Source: an uncultured Bacteroidales bacterium (lineage in GTDB: Bacteria; Bacteroidota; Bacteroidia; Bacteroidales; P3). From it: a DNA stretch of 10,683 nucleotides. A program made the position numbers and the translations under genes. The stretch's first letter is position 1. Each line of letters begins with the position of its first letter. A model generated the notes under the pieces. That model had not been told where the DNA came from. It made no database searches and saw only the letters and a list, made by a program, of their open reading frames with translations. Below, piece by piece: positions 1-7,641 of this stretch. The DNA lies in assembly GCA_947176875.1 (NCBI GenBank), contig CAMWSI010000012.1, positions 1 to 10,683 of the forward strand, given 5' to 3'.

Positions 1-55
1 GAAGACGGCCGACCTGATAGAAACGATGTTGCGGCAGCGCAGTCAAAAGAGATAG
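1..55 (+). CDS. C-terminal end of an unidentified rightward gene (partial)
   Basis: Reading from base 2 on the plus strand gives the open tail KTADLIETMLRQRSQKR followed by TAG at 53-55. The composition is that of an ordinary charged C-terminal helix, and the frame would end 17 nt before the convergent stop of the ABC-F gene. The other plus frame from base 1 stays open to TAA at 67-69, so the choice of frame is a judgement from composition. There is too little sequence to name a family. I infer a convergent gene pair; nothing here reveals function. Confidence 0.4.
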   Translation, partial: KTADLIETMLRQRSQKR

Positions 56-72
56 AAACGTCCTCTTAAAAC

Positions 73-2022
73 TTAAAAATCACAGGTTTCGCTGAGTTCG
101 AGCCAACGCATCTCGGCCGCGTCCAAGGCCGTCTGTATGCGGCCGATTTCTTCCGAAAATGCGGTTATTTCCTCGGGTTTGTATCGCTCGGGCGTACAGA
201 GGACGGTTTCCAGTTCCCGCTTGCGTGTTTCGAGCGTCTGCATCTCGTTTTCCAGCGCTTCCTTTTCCTTTAGTTGTTTGTAAGAGTGTTTTTTCTTGGG
301 CTGAACGCCGTTTGTCGTATTTACGTGTGCCCCCACGTTGGCCTCCACGTTTGACGCCACCTTAGCCCCTCCCTTGGAGGCCGTTGTCTTTTCCGTCCCG
401 GCCTCCGCGGCGGCCTGACGGTCGGAAGCCGCCCGCCATTTCTTGTATTCGCTGTAGGTGCCGTAGAAATCCTTGATGCGGCCTTCGCCTTCGAATACAA
501 ACAGGTGATCCACCAAATGATCCATGAAATGCCGGTCGTGCGAGACCATGAGCACGCAACCTTCGTAGTTCTGCAAAAAGTTCTCAAGCAACATGAGCGT
601 AAATACGTCCAAGTCGTTCGTCGGCTCGTCCAGAATCAGGAAGTTGGGATGCGCCATCAGCGTCTTGAGCAGGTAGAGCCGCCGTCTTTCGCCCCCGCGC
701 AACAGCGAAAAGTAATTGTATTGGGTGGTCGGGTCAAACTGGAAATATTGCAGGAACTGCGAGGCCGACATTTCCTGTCCCTTGTCGGTCTTGACCACTT
801 CGGCCGTCTCCTTGATGATGTCGATGACGCGCTTGTCGCCGGGCGCCCAAAGGCCGCTTTGTTCGTAATAGCCGATTTGGAGCGTCTGTCCCACGACGAT
901 ATGGCCGGCGTCCGGTTTGAGTTTGCCGGTCAGCAGGTTCAGAAACGTCGATTTGCCGCTGCCGTTCGGACCGACGATGCCGATTTTCTCGCCCCGCTTG
1001 AACGTGTAGGAAAAATCCTTGATGAGTGTATGTCCGTCAAAGCCCATGCTCACATGGTTCACTTCCATGATTTTATTGCCAAGCCGTTCGCTTTGCAGAC
1101 TGAGCGTGATTTCTTCCTGTTTGGGACGCAGCGCGACTTTCTCTTTCAAGTCTTCGAACGCGTCTTTGCGGGCGCGCGCCTTGGTGCCGCGGGCGGAAGG
1201 CATACGGCGCATCCATTCCAGTTCCCGCCGGTACAGGTTCTTGGCCTTTTCCCATTCGGCCAGCGCGATACTTTCGCGTTCGGCCTTCTTTTCCAAGAAA
1301 TAAGCGTAATTTCCTCTGTAAAAATAGGTCTGCTCACCGTCTATTTCCACGATGTCGTGGCAGACGGCGTCTAAGAAGGCACGGTCGTGCGTGATAAGCA
1401 GCAGGCTTGTATTCTGTCGGTTCAAGAATTCCTCCAGCCACTCTATCATCGCGATGTCGAGGTGGTTGGTCGGTTCATCCAACAGCAGTAAATCGGCGTC
1501 GGCCAACAGCACTTTGGCCAAAGCGGCCTTTTTCTGCTGGCCGCCCGAGAGCGTGCCCATGGTCTGTTGCAGATGCGGCAGTTGCAGGCGGAACAGCACT
1601 TCCTTGACCCGGTCTTCGTAGTTCCAGGCTTGCAGTCGGTCCATTTCCGAAACGGTCTCCTCCCATTCCTTTTGCAGGGCAGGGGTGTTCTGCCGCGCCA
1701 TCGTGTCCACCAGTTCTTCGTAACGGTGCAGCAGGCGTGTCGTCTCGTTCTCGTTCGCGAGCAGATAGTCTATAAGCGTCTGGCCGGCATCGATTTCCGG
1801 ATTTTGGGATAGATAGCCCACCCGTATGTCCTTGCGCAAGGTAACCGTACCGCTGTCGGGTAGCACCTTGCCGACGATAATCTGCATGAGCGTACTCTTA
1901 CCGCGGCCGTTGCGCGCGATGAGGCCGGTCTTTTGGCCTTTTTCCAAGCCGAACGTCACATGTCGGAACAAGGTCTTTTCGCCGTAAGTCTTGGCGACGT
2001 CTTCTAATGAGAGATAGTTCAT
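73..2022 (-). CDS. uup: ABC-F family ATPase, Uup-type
   Basis: This is a 649-residue soluble protein with two ABC ATPase domains and no membrane segments, as in ABC-F proteins that act on the ribosome rather than in transport. Domain 1 has Walker A GLIARNGRGKST (33-44), signature LSGGQ (158-162), Walker B with DEPTNHLD (about 178-189) and the switch His in THDR (211-214). The linker (about 250-300) contains the basic segment EWMRRMPSARGTKARARK seen in Uup/EttA-like P-site tRNA interaction motifs. Domain 2 has GPNGSGKST (351-359), LRGGE (441-445), DEPTNDLD (465-472) and SHDR (494-497). A low-complexity spacer (about 535-575) leads to a charged coiled-coil C-terminal domain (576-645), which points to Uup rather than EttA. 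The second signature carries Arg442 where Ser is usual. It is the last gene of the leftward unit, 35 nt after the peroxidase. E. coli Uup is linked to ribosome assembly and to suppression of transposon excision; the role here is inferred from family. Confidence 0.9.
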   Translation of the reverse strand: MNYLSLEDVAKTYGEKTLFRHVTFGLEKGQKTGLIARNGRGKSTLMQIIVGKVLPDSGTVTLRKDIRVGYLSQNPEIDAGQTLIDYLLANENETTRLLHRYEELVDTMARQNTPALQKEWEETVSEMDRLQAWNYEDRVKEVLFRLQLPHLQQTMGTLSGGQQKKAALAKVLLADADLLLLDEPTNHLDIAMIEWLEEFLNRQNTSLLLITHDRAFLDAVCHDIVEIDGEQTYFYRGNYAYFLEKKAERESIALAEWEKAKNLYRRELEWMRRMPSARGTKARARKDAFEDLKEKVALRPKQEEITLSLQSERLGNKIMEVNHVSMGFDGHTLIKDFSYTFKRGEKIGIVGPNGSGKSTFLNLLTGKLKPDAGHIVVGQTLQIGYYEQSGLWAPGDKRVIDIIKETAEVVKTDKGQEMSASQFLQYFQFDPTTQYNYFSLLRGGERRRLYLLKTLMAHPNFLILDEPTNDLDVFTLMLLENFLQNYEGCVLMVSHDRHFMDHLVDHLFVFEGEGRIKDFYGTYSEYKKWRAASDRQAAAEAGTEKTTASKGGAKVASNVEANVGAHVNTTNGVQPKKKHSYKQLKEKEALENEMQTLETRKRELETVLCTPERYKPEEITAFSEEIGRIQTALDAAEMRWLELSETCDF

Positions 2023-2057
2023 ACAAGTCAGGCCTCGGGTTTCTAAGTCGCTTTTTT

Positions 2058-3194
2058 TCAGGGAAGACGGTCGTCCTGCGGTTTGCCCAGCGACGGATTC
2101 GACAGCAGGTCCGGGTCGCTCAACGTCAGCAGAAACGCTTTCAACGCCTGTTTCTCAGGCTCGGTCAGTTGGACGCCCCCCTCCGAAACGTGGTGCATGA
2201 GCGGACTGATATTGGGCGCGTAGTGTACCCCTTCGCTGTATTGGTCTATGACTTCCTCCAAGGTTGAAAAGCGGCCGTCGTGCATGTAAGGCGCGGTATA
2301 GGCGAGGTTACGCAATGTCGGAATCCGATATACGCCGCGGTCGGTTTCACGGCCGGTCACGGAAAAACGGTCGTGCGGGTCGGTTCTCAGGCTGTCCGGA
2401 TCCAGACCGTTGTTGGCGAAGCCGTAAGTCGAGAACAACATGTTACCGCTGCCGCCGTGGCAATGGAAACAGTCGGCGCCTTCTTCGGTCGTGAACAACC
2501 GGTAACCTTTCAATTCTTCATCCGTCAGCGTCGTCTCGCCGCGTACATAGCGGTCGAATTTACTTTCGGCCGAAACGATGGTGCGGACGAATTGCGCGAT
2601 GGCCTTGCAGATGCGGTCCATCGTCACGACCGGGGCGCCGGAAGCCGGTCGGCCGAAAGCGGCCTCGAACATGTCGGGATAAAACGGAATGGCGGCGATT
2701 TGCGCCACAATGCTGTCCGGATGGCCGTTGATTTCATCGGGGGCGGTCAGTGCCATGAAAATCAGTTGCTCCAACGAATCCGTGTCGCCGTTCCAATGGT
2801 AGGTTTCCGTATTGAACGCCACGTTGAACAGCGGCAACATGGCGTGCGGAGTAGGGGCGGCATAATCCGGGCCGCCTTCGAACGCGTATTCCTGTATATG
2901 ACAGGATGCGCAGGTTTTCCAGTCGGCCGGGTCGGTATGGCCGGAAATGCGGCCGTCGTAAAACAGGTAGCGGCCGAGGCTGACGCCTTGAACCGACAGC
3001 CGGTTGTTTTCCGGAATGGCGGTCCGGGTAGGGAAGAATGCCGGCGTGTTCAAGTCGAAAAAAGTCGGCCCTTCGGGATCTTCGGGTTTGTAAGGACCGC
3101 AGGATACCGCGACGACGCCGAGGCAGACGGCTCCCAACAGGCAGACGTTTGTCCACAGATGGCGCTTAGCGGATTGAAAAGACATTCCAGGCAT
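2058..3194 (-). CDS. Di-haem cytochrome c peroxidase / MauG-MbnH family lipoprotein
   Basis: The 378-residue product has a basic N terminus, a hydrophobic stretch (about 15-31) and Cys32 in a lipobox-like AVSC, so it is probably a lipoprotein facing the periplasm. Two c-type haem sites are visible, CASCH (95-99) and CFHCH (242-246), spaced as in the CCP_MauG family. Also typical are the LGRYLFYDGRISG segment after the mature N terminus, TLRNLAYTAPYMHDGRF (293-309) and a C-terminal LTEPEKQALKAFL helix. Family members either reduce hydrogen peroxide with electrons from small cytochromes or oxidise a protein partner, as MauG and MbnH do. The gene directly follows and overlaps an MbnP-family gene, which favours an MbnH-like role, but sequence by eye cannot separate the two. 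The start at 3194 overlaps the preceding gene by 29 nt; Met4 (3185) is an alternative. It needs the cytochrome c maturation machinery, which is not in this window. Confidence 0.92.
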   Translation of the reverse strand: MPGMSFQSAKRHLWTNVCLLGAVCLGVVAVSCGPYKPEDPEGPTFFDLNTPAFFPTRTAIPENNRLSVQGVSLGRYLFYDGRISGHTDPADWKTCASCHIQEYAFEGGPDYAAPTPHAMLPLFNVAFNTETYHWNGDTDSLEQLIFMALTAPDEINGHPDSIVAQIAAIPFYPDMFEAAFGRPASGAPVVTMDRICKAIAQFVRTIVSAESKFDRYVRGETTLTDEELKGYRLFTTEEGADCFHCHGGSGNMLFSTYGFANNGLDPDSLRTDPHDRFSVTGRETDRGVYRIPTLRNLAYTAPYMHDGRFSTLEEVIDQYSEGVHYAPNISPLMHHVSEGGVQLTEPEKQALKAFLLTLSDPDLLSNPSLGKPQDDRLP

Positions 3195-4017
3195 TTTCTT
3201 TCAGTATTTGTTGGGCGGCTTGGTTCTGCATAATGGCGCAACCCTGTACGGCGAAATCCCAATCATGCGGATTGACGAACCATTGCATGACGTCCATATC
3301 GACGGTCAGGCTCTTGTGGCTGTCCATCGTCAGGAATAGTGACAGGGCGTCCGGAAATTCCAAACGGACATAATTTTGGTGCAAGGCCGCGACCGTGTCA
3401 CCCGCCCATGTCTGTCCGATACCCGTATGCAGGCCGTAGGGCTTGAATTCCGCACCTTCGGCGGAGAGCCATTTGCCGTTGATTTGCAGGTAGTGGTAGC
3501 CGCCGCCCAGGGCGTCCGGCCAAAACATCAGGCTTTCGGGCGGGTTGGAAAAGCGGCGGGATACGTTGTCGGACTCGTCCAGACCATAGGTAAAGCCAAG
3601 GCCGACATAATGGCCGGCGGGCACGTCCTCTATCATCCACTGACGGGTGCCGGGCAAGGCGAAATCGATGAAATGACAACCGTTGCCGTCGGCCGCCGTC
3701 AAGGCCACACGGCTACCGTTCTCCTCAATCAGATAGACTTTGGAGATGAAATAGCGGATTTCCTCAATCGTGACGCTTTGTCCGGACGCTACCGTGTCCT
3801 GAGCCGGCATCGCAAACAGTCGCGTGCCGTCCAAGGTCGTGAGTTCCTCACCGTTGTAACTGAACGTAAAGGCGACCGTTACGTCGCCATACCATTCTTT
3901 CTTCCGACAGGCGGTCAGCATACAGACCACCGCCAGCAGTATGGCGGCCGGTCCCATCGGATACCGGCAGCGTATAGACGGACGGGACAGGCGATAGATG
4001 CGGTTGAAAACGGGCAT
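3166..4017 (-). CDS. MbnP-family periplasmic lipoprotein (candidate copper-binding partner of the di-haem enzyme)
   Basis: I start this 283-residue protein at 4017 because that Met is followed by a basic stretch, a hydrophobic core (about 21-35) and a clear lipobox LTAC (34-37); the frame is open further upstream, but only inside apt. After the lipid anchor comes a beta-rich domain. It has features I associate with the MbnP family: IEEIRYFISKVYLI (84-97), a MFW...GGGYHYLQINGKW block (164-183), GLHTG (195-199), and a C-terminal NPHDWDF (249-255) ahead of IMQNQAAQQILKENAWNVF (262-280). MbnP proteins are genetic partners of MauG-like MbnH; in Methylosinus MbnH converts a Trp of MbnP to kynurenine and the product binds copper. 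Here the peroxidase gene overlaps by up to 29 nt, the expected pairing. Trp residues are at 42, 127, 166, 183, 204, 246, 253 and 277; I cannot tell which would be modified. Copper handling is inference from the family. Confidence 0.8.
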   Translation of the reverse strand: MPVFNRIYRLSRPSIRCRYPMGPAAILLAVVCMLTACRKKEWYGDVTVAFTFSYNGEELTTLDGTRLFAMPAQDTVASGQSVTIEEIRYFISKVYLIEENGSRVALTAADGNGCHFIDFALPGTRQWMIEDVPAGHYVGLGFTYGLDESDNVSRRFSNPPESLMFWPDALGGGYHYLQINGKWLSAEGAEFKPYGLHTGIGQTWAGDTVAALHQNYVRLEFPDALSLFLTMDSHKSLTVDMDVMQWFVNPHDWDFAVQGCAIMQNQAAQQILKENAWNVFSIR

Positions 4018-4037
4018 AGGATGTTTCTGGAGGTTGG

Positions 4038-4586
4038 TTAAAAGGCGAGCAGGGCTTCCGTTTCGTATTCGGCCGGAATCCGTTTGCGGCCGCCGAGTGC
4101 CGTCAGTTCGACCAGATAGCAGGCCGCTATTTCCCTGACACCTGTACTCTTGATAAGGTCGAGTGCGGCCAGGGTCGTTCCGCCGGTCGCCAGCAAATCG
4201 TCGTGCAACAGAACCTTGTCGTCGGGCGAAAGGGCGTCCACATGCATTTCGATGACGTCCGAGCCGTACTCCAATTGATAGGTCTTGCTGATTTTGACGG
4301 CCGGCAACTTGCCTTTCTTGCGGATAGGCACGAAGCCCGCCCCGAGCCGACATGCCAAAATGCCGCCTAGAATGAAGCCGCGCGATTCTATGCCGACCAC
4401 TTTCGTAATCCCTTTGTCTTTGAAACGTTCGTACAGCAGGTCGGCGGCAATCCGCAGGGCATCCGCCCGTTTCAACAGCGTCGTGATGTCCCAGTAGAGA
4501 ATTCCCTTTTTCGGAAAATCGGGAATACCCCTGACCTGTTCTTTCAAAAAAGCCAGTGCGTCGGCCGGTTCGGTTTCTGCCCTCAT
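4038..4586 (-). CDS. apt: Adenine phosphoribosyltransferase
   Basis: This cytoplasmic purine salvage enzyme makes AMP from adenine and PRPP. The 182-residue product fits the usual 170-185 and aligns throughout: IPDFPKKGILYWDITTLL (21-38), VVGIESRGFILG (63-74), LGAGFVPIRKKGKLP (81-95) with the Apt-type base loop, YQLEYG (103-108), and the PRPP-binding loop VLLHDDLLATGGTT (125-138). His128 before the two Asp residues is common in Bacteroidota Apt. I chose the ATG at 4586, 26 nt after the leuS stop, preceded by GGAAAG; the frame is open upstream only as a shadow of leuS. It is the second gene of the leuS unit, followed 20 nt later by the MbnP-like gene. Confidence 0.96.
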   Translation of the reverse strand: MRAETEPADALAFLKEQVRGIPDFPKKGILYWDITTLLKRADALRIAADLLYERFKDKGITKVVGIESRGFILGGILACRLGAGFVPIRKKGKLPAVKISKTYQLEYGSDVIEMHVDALSPDDKVLLHDDLLATGGTTLAALDLIKSTGVREIAACYLVELTALGGRKRIPAEYETEALLAF

Positions 4587-4612
4587 AAGTCTTTCCAAGG
4601 TTAGGCGTTTTT

Positions 4613-7471
4613 TTAAGCTATTACGATATTGACGATGCGTTTCGGCACGACGATGACTTTTTTCACGGTCTTGCCTTCTGTCCATTTGGCAGTCTGTCCG
4701 TCCGCCAAAACGGCTTTTTCGATGTCGGCCGCCGATGCATCGGCCGGGAATGTCAGGCTGAAGCGTGTCTTGCCGTTGAATGAAATCGGATAATTCACGT
4801 TGGCTTCCACCGTATATCTCTCTTCGAAAACGGGGTAGGCCGCGTGGCTGATGCTTTCCGTATGTCCCAGGCTGTGCCAGATTTCCTCGCAGATATGCGG
4901 CGCGTAAGGCGAGAGCAGAATCGTGAACGGCTCCAAGATGCAACGCTTGCGGCATTTGAGGTCGGAGAGCTGATTGACGGTAATCATGAACCGGCTTACG
5001 GCCGTGTTGAACGAGAAACGGTCGGTGTCTTCGGCGATATGGCGGATGGCCAAATGCAGGGCTTTGAGCTCTTCCGGTGTGGCCGGGGCGTCGTCTATCG
5101 GCCGGCCGTCCTCCGGGAAAACGAGTTTCCAGAATTTTTTGAGGAAACGGAAAACGCCTTCGATGCCCTGCGTATCCCAAGGTTTGGACTGTTCGATGGG
5201 GCCGAGGAACATTTCATACATACGCAAGGTGTCGGCGCCGTAACGTTCCACAATTTCGTCGGGATTCTGCACGTTGTACATCGACTTCGACATCTTCTCG
5301 ATTTCGCTGCCGCAGATATAGCGGCCGTTTTCCGTAATGAATTCGGCTTCTTTCCAATGCGGCATCCAGGTGCGGAAGCCCTCCATGTCGAGCACGTCGT
5401 TTTCCACCAGGTGGATGTCGGCGTGTACGGGGTCGGTGAACCGCTCGCGTTCCGCTATGTTTTTGGAGACGAAAATCAGGCGTTTGCCGTTGGCGACATC
5501 TTCGGCCGAAACGCCTTCAAGCCCGGGGTAGGCCGGATTTTCGGCCAAAAACGATTTGTAGGCGGCGTAATTGAGCCGATAGACGAAACTGCTGCGGCCT
5601 TGGATCATGCCTTGGTTGATGAGTTTCCGATAAGGTTCTTCGGTATTGACCAAACCGAGGTCGAACAGGAATTTATGCCAGAAACGCGAATATATGAGGT
5701 GCCCGGAAGCGTGTTCGGCGCCGCCGATATAGAGATCGACCGGCCCCCAGTAATCGACGGCCTCCCGCGATACCAAAGCGTGGTCGTTGTGCGGGTCCAT
5801 ATAGCGCAAAAAGTAAGCGCTTGAACCGGCGAATCCGGGCATGGTGTTGGTTTCCAATGGATAGCCGTCTTTATTGACCCAGTTTTTGGCACGTGCCAAT
5901 GGCGGATCGCCGGCCTCCGTAGGCAGGTATCGATCCACTTCCGGTAACAGGAGCGGCAGTTCCGCATCGTCCAGCGCATAGGGCATACCGTCTTTGTAGT
6001 AAATGGGGAAGGGTTCGCCCCAATAGCGTTGGCGGCTGAAAATGGCGTCGCGCAGACGGTAGAGCGTCTTGGCCGTGCCGAGCCCGCGTGTTTCAATTTC
6101 CCGAACCATGGCGGCGATGGCTTCCTTGACGCGCAGGCCGTTCAGAAAGTCGGAATTGATCATGACGCCATCCTTGGTTTCGTAGGCTTCCTTGCTGATA
6201 TCGCCGCCATCCACAACCGCCGTCACCGGCAGGTCGAAACGTTTGGCAAAGCGGTAGTCGCGCGCGTCGTGCGCCGGCACGGCCATAATCGCGCCCGTGC
6301 CGTACCCGGCCAACACGTAGTCTGAAATCCAGATGGGAATGGGGGTTCCGGTAAACGGATGCACGGCATAAGCCCCCGTAAATACGCCGCTGACGCGGTT
6401 TACGTCGGCCTGACGTTCGCGTTCGGTCCGGTGTTTTACTTCGTCCAAGTAGGCTTCCACGGCCGCTTTCCGCTCCGGCGTCGTCAGCGCGGCGATCTGT
6501 TCATGTTCGGGACAGAGCACCATGAAACTGACGCCGAACAAGGTATCGGGGCGGGTCGTGAAGATGTCGAGTTTTCCCGTACGGTCTTTGATGGAAAACG
6601 AAAGCGTCGCGCCGTGGCTCTTGCCGATCCAGTTGCGTTGCATTTCCTTGAGCGCGTCGCTCCATTGCAGATCCTTCAGGCCGTCGAGCAGGCGGTCGGC
6701 ATAGGCGGTTATACGCAACTGCCATTGTTTCATGAGCTTTCGTTCCACGGGATAACCGCCGCGTTGGGAGAGGCCGTTCACGACTTCATCGTTGGCGAGT
6801 ACCGTCCCCAGTTGCGGACACCAGTTTACCATCGTGTCGGAAAGATAGGCCAGACGGTAGGCCATGAGCGTCTGTTGCCGCTTCTTTTCATCGTAAGCGG
6901 CCCAGTCTGCCGCGCTGAAGACGGCTTGCGGCCCGCAGGCCGCTATCTGTTGCGCCCTGGCGTTGCCTTCCTGCGCGAACATTTCCTCCAGACGGCCGAT
7001 CGGTTGCGCTTTCTGCAACGTCCGGTCATACCACGATTCGAACAGTCGGATGAAAACCCATTGCGTCCATTTGTAGTAGGAGGGGTCGCAGGTGCGCACT
7101 TCGCGCTCCCAGTCGAACGAAAAGCCGATGCCGCGCAGTTGTTTCTTGTAGCGGGCGATGTTCTCCTCGGTTGTCACGGCCGGGTGCTGACCGGTCTGTA
7201 TCGCGTATTGTTCGGCCGGCAATCCGTAGGCGTCGAACCCCATCGGGTGCAGGACATTGAAACCGTTGAGCCGTTTATAGCGGGCATAGATATCGCTCGC
7301 GATGTAGCCCAACGGATGCCCGACATGCAGTCCGGCTCCCGACGGGTAGGGGAACATGTCCAAAACATAGTATTTGGGTTTGGAAGACGGTTGCTCGGCC
7401 TTAAAGGTCTTGTGTCCGTCCCAATACGCCTGCCAGCGTTGTTCGATGGTTCTGAAATCGTAATCCCTCAT
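4613..7471 (-). CDS. leuS: Leucyl-tRNA synthetase
   Basis: This class I synthetase attaches leucine to tRNA-Leu in the cytoplasm. The N-terminal Rossmann signature is [12 protein letters not shown] (41-52) and the second catalytic motif is KMSKS (726-730). The CP1 editing domain is present, with [10 protein letters not shown] and the [16 protein letters not shown] segment whose Asp is needed to clear mischarged tRNA. At 952 residues it is longer than the E. coli enzyme (860). The extra length includes an insertion after the first catalytic half (around 155-190) and a block before KMSKS (about 625-715), both usual in Bacteroidota. An anticodon-binding helical domain and a small C-terminal domain ending KRIVNIVIA follow. 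The gene appears complete. It is first in the leftward unit and is preceded by a leader with two overlapping mini-ORFs, described separately. Confidence 0.98.
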   Translation of the reverse strand: MRDYDFRTIEQRWQAYWDGHKTFKAEQPSSKPKYYVLDMFPYPSGAGLHVGHPLGYIASDIYARYKRLNGFNVLHPMGFDAYGLPAEQYAIQTGQHPAVTTEENIARYKKQLRGIGFSFDWEREVRTCDPSYYKWTQWVFIRLFESWYDRTLQKAQPIGRLEEMFAQEGNARAQQIAACGPQAVFSAADWAAYDEKKRQQTLMAYRLAYLSDTMVNWCPQLGTVLANDEVVNGLSQRGGYPVERKLMKQWQLRITAYADRLLDGLKDLQWSDALKEMQRNWIGKSHGATLSFSIKDRTGKLDIFTTRPDTLFGVSFMVLCPEHEQIAALTTPERKAAVEAYLDEVKHRTERERQADVNRVSGVFTGAYAVHPFTGTPIPIWISDYVLAGYGTGAIMAVPAHDARDYRFAKRFDLPVTAVVDGGDISKEAYETKDGVMINSDFLNGLRVKEAIAAMVREIETRGLGTAKTLYRLRDAIFSRQRYWGEPFPIYYKDGMPYALDDAELPLLLPEVDRYLPTEAGDPPLARAKNWVNKDGYPLETNTMPGFAGSSAYFLRYMDPHNDHALVSREAVDYWGPVDLYIGGAEHASGHLIYSRFWHKFLFDLGLVNTEEPYRKLINQGMIQGRSSFVYRLNYAAYKSFLAENPAYPGLEGVSAEDVANGKRLIFVSKNIAERERFTDPVHADIHLVENDVLDMEGFRTWMPHWKEAEFITENGRYICGSEIEKMSKSMYNVQNPDEIVERYGADTLRMYEMFLGPIEQSKPWDTQGIEGVFRFLKKFWKLVFPEDGRPIDDAPATPEELKALHLAIRHIAEDTDRFSFNTAVSRFMITVNQLSDLKCRKRCILEPFTILLSPYAPHICEEIWHSLGHTESISHAAYPVFEERYTVEANVNYPISFNGKTRFSLTFPADASAADIEKAVLADGQTAKWTEGKTVKKVIVVPKRIVNIVIA

Positions 7472-7500
7472 CTTGAATGTACTAATAAGTTAAGATTCAT
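7468..7500 (-). CDS. Possible leucine-rich leader peptide overlapping the leuS start ([10 protein letters not shown])
   Basis: Ten codons, ATG AAT CTT AAC TTA TTA GTA CAT TCA AGA, then TGA at 7470-7468. The TGA overlaps the leuS ATG (7471) as ATGA, the arrangement expected for translational coupling. Three of ten residues are Leu and two are consecutive TTA codons, which by eye are sparse in the surrounding GC-rich genes. This is the expected composition of a leader peptide that senses charged tRNA-Leu, placed in front of the enzyme that charges it. Against this, the 30 nt before a Bacteroidota start are normally AT-rich, so TTA could arise by chance. There is no SD sequence. Translation is unproven. 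Confidence 0.3.
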   Translation of the reverse strand: MNLNLLVHSR

Positions 7501-7532
7501 GCGCCGTCGGTTCGGGCCGTTTCGAATGGCAT
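7497..7532 (-). CDS. Possible upstream mini-ORF in the leuS leader ([11 protein letters not shown])
   Basis: An 11-codon frame starts at ATG 7532, about 17 nt downstream of the inferred leuS transcript start, and ends at TGA 7499-7497. That TGA overlaps the ATG of the leucine-rich mini-ORF, again as ATGA. The peptide has no leucine and no recognisable family. It is listed because it makes a chain of two coupled mini-ORFs leading into leuS. Chance occurrence is quite possible for a frame this short. Confidence 0.2.
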   Translation of the reverse strand: MPFETARTDGA

Positions 7533-7555
7533 CTCGACAAAAACGCACAAACGGA

Positions 7556-7586
7556 CAAAGATAGCGAAAACCAAGCGCAGAAACAA
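7556..7586 (-). promoter_or_regulatory. Probable Bacteroidota-type promoter of leuS and the leftward unit
   Basis: On the minus strand TATCTTTG (7563-7556) matches the -7 consensus TAnnTTTG, and TTG (7586-7584) sits 20 nt upstream as the -33 element. The predicted start of transcription is near 7549-7551, giving a leader of about 78 nt before leuS. The short gaps downstream suggest this promoter serves leuS, apt, the MbnP-like gene, the peroxidase and the ABC-F gene. The assignment rests on consensus match and position only. Confidence 0.55.
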
Positions 7587-7606
7587 GCGGCTTTGGACGG
7601 GGCGGA

Positions 7607-7636
7607 TTTGCAGTTTTTAAAATTGTATTATATTTG
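7607..7636 (+). promoter_or_regulatory. Probable Bacteroidota-type promoter of the nucleoside phosphorylase unit
   Basis: TTTG (7607-7610) and TATATTTG (7629-7636) match the -33 and -7 consensus with an 18 nt spacer. The predicted transcript start falls at about 7640-7643, almost on the ATG at 7642, so the message would be leaderless or nearly so. It is divergent from the leuS promoter, with the two -33 elements only about 20 nt apart. Confidence 0.55.
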
Positions 7637-7641
7637 TTCTC

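Noticed and set aside
45..66. AAGAG/CTCTT inverted repeat between the convergent genes
   Set aside because: Five pairs around an 11 nt loop, A-T rich and without a GC stem; too weak to call a terminator.
505..1374. 289-codon open frame on the plus strand
   Set aside because: Antisense to the ABC-F gene, whose Walker and signature motifs are read on the other strand.
2280..3233. 317-codon open frame on the plus strand
   Set aside because: Antisense to the di-haem peroxidase with its two CXXCH sites; no plausible protein features.
4018..4353. 112-residue N-terminal extension of the MbnP-like protein
   Set aside because: It overlaps apt in another frame, and a signal peptide with lipobox begins at the Met at 4017.
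4587..5180. Long N-terminal extension of apt
   Set aside because: The frame is open upstream only because it shadows leuS; Apt homology begins at about the Met at 4586 and the extension has arginine-rich noise.
4844..5824. 326-codon open frame on the plus strand
   Set aside because: Antisense shadow of the leuS 3' half, including the KMSKS region; no recognisable domain.
7472..7549. T-box or other tRNA-sensing riboswitch in the leuS leader
   Set aside because: The leader is too short and lacks a T-box bulge sequence, a specifier hairpin or a terminator; T-boxes are not expected in Bacteroidota.
6359..7564. 401-codon open frame on the plus strand
   Set aside because: It lies antisense to leuS, whose protein is clearly conserved over the same bases; the translation shows no family and reflects GC-rich codon phasing.
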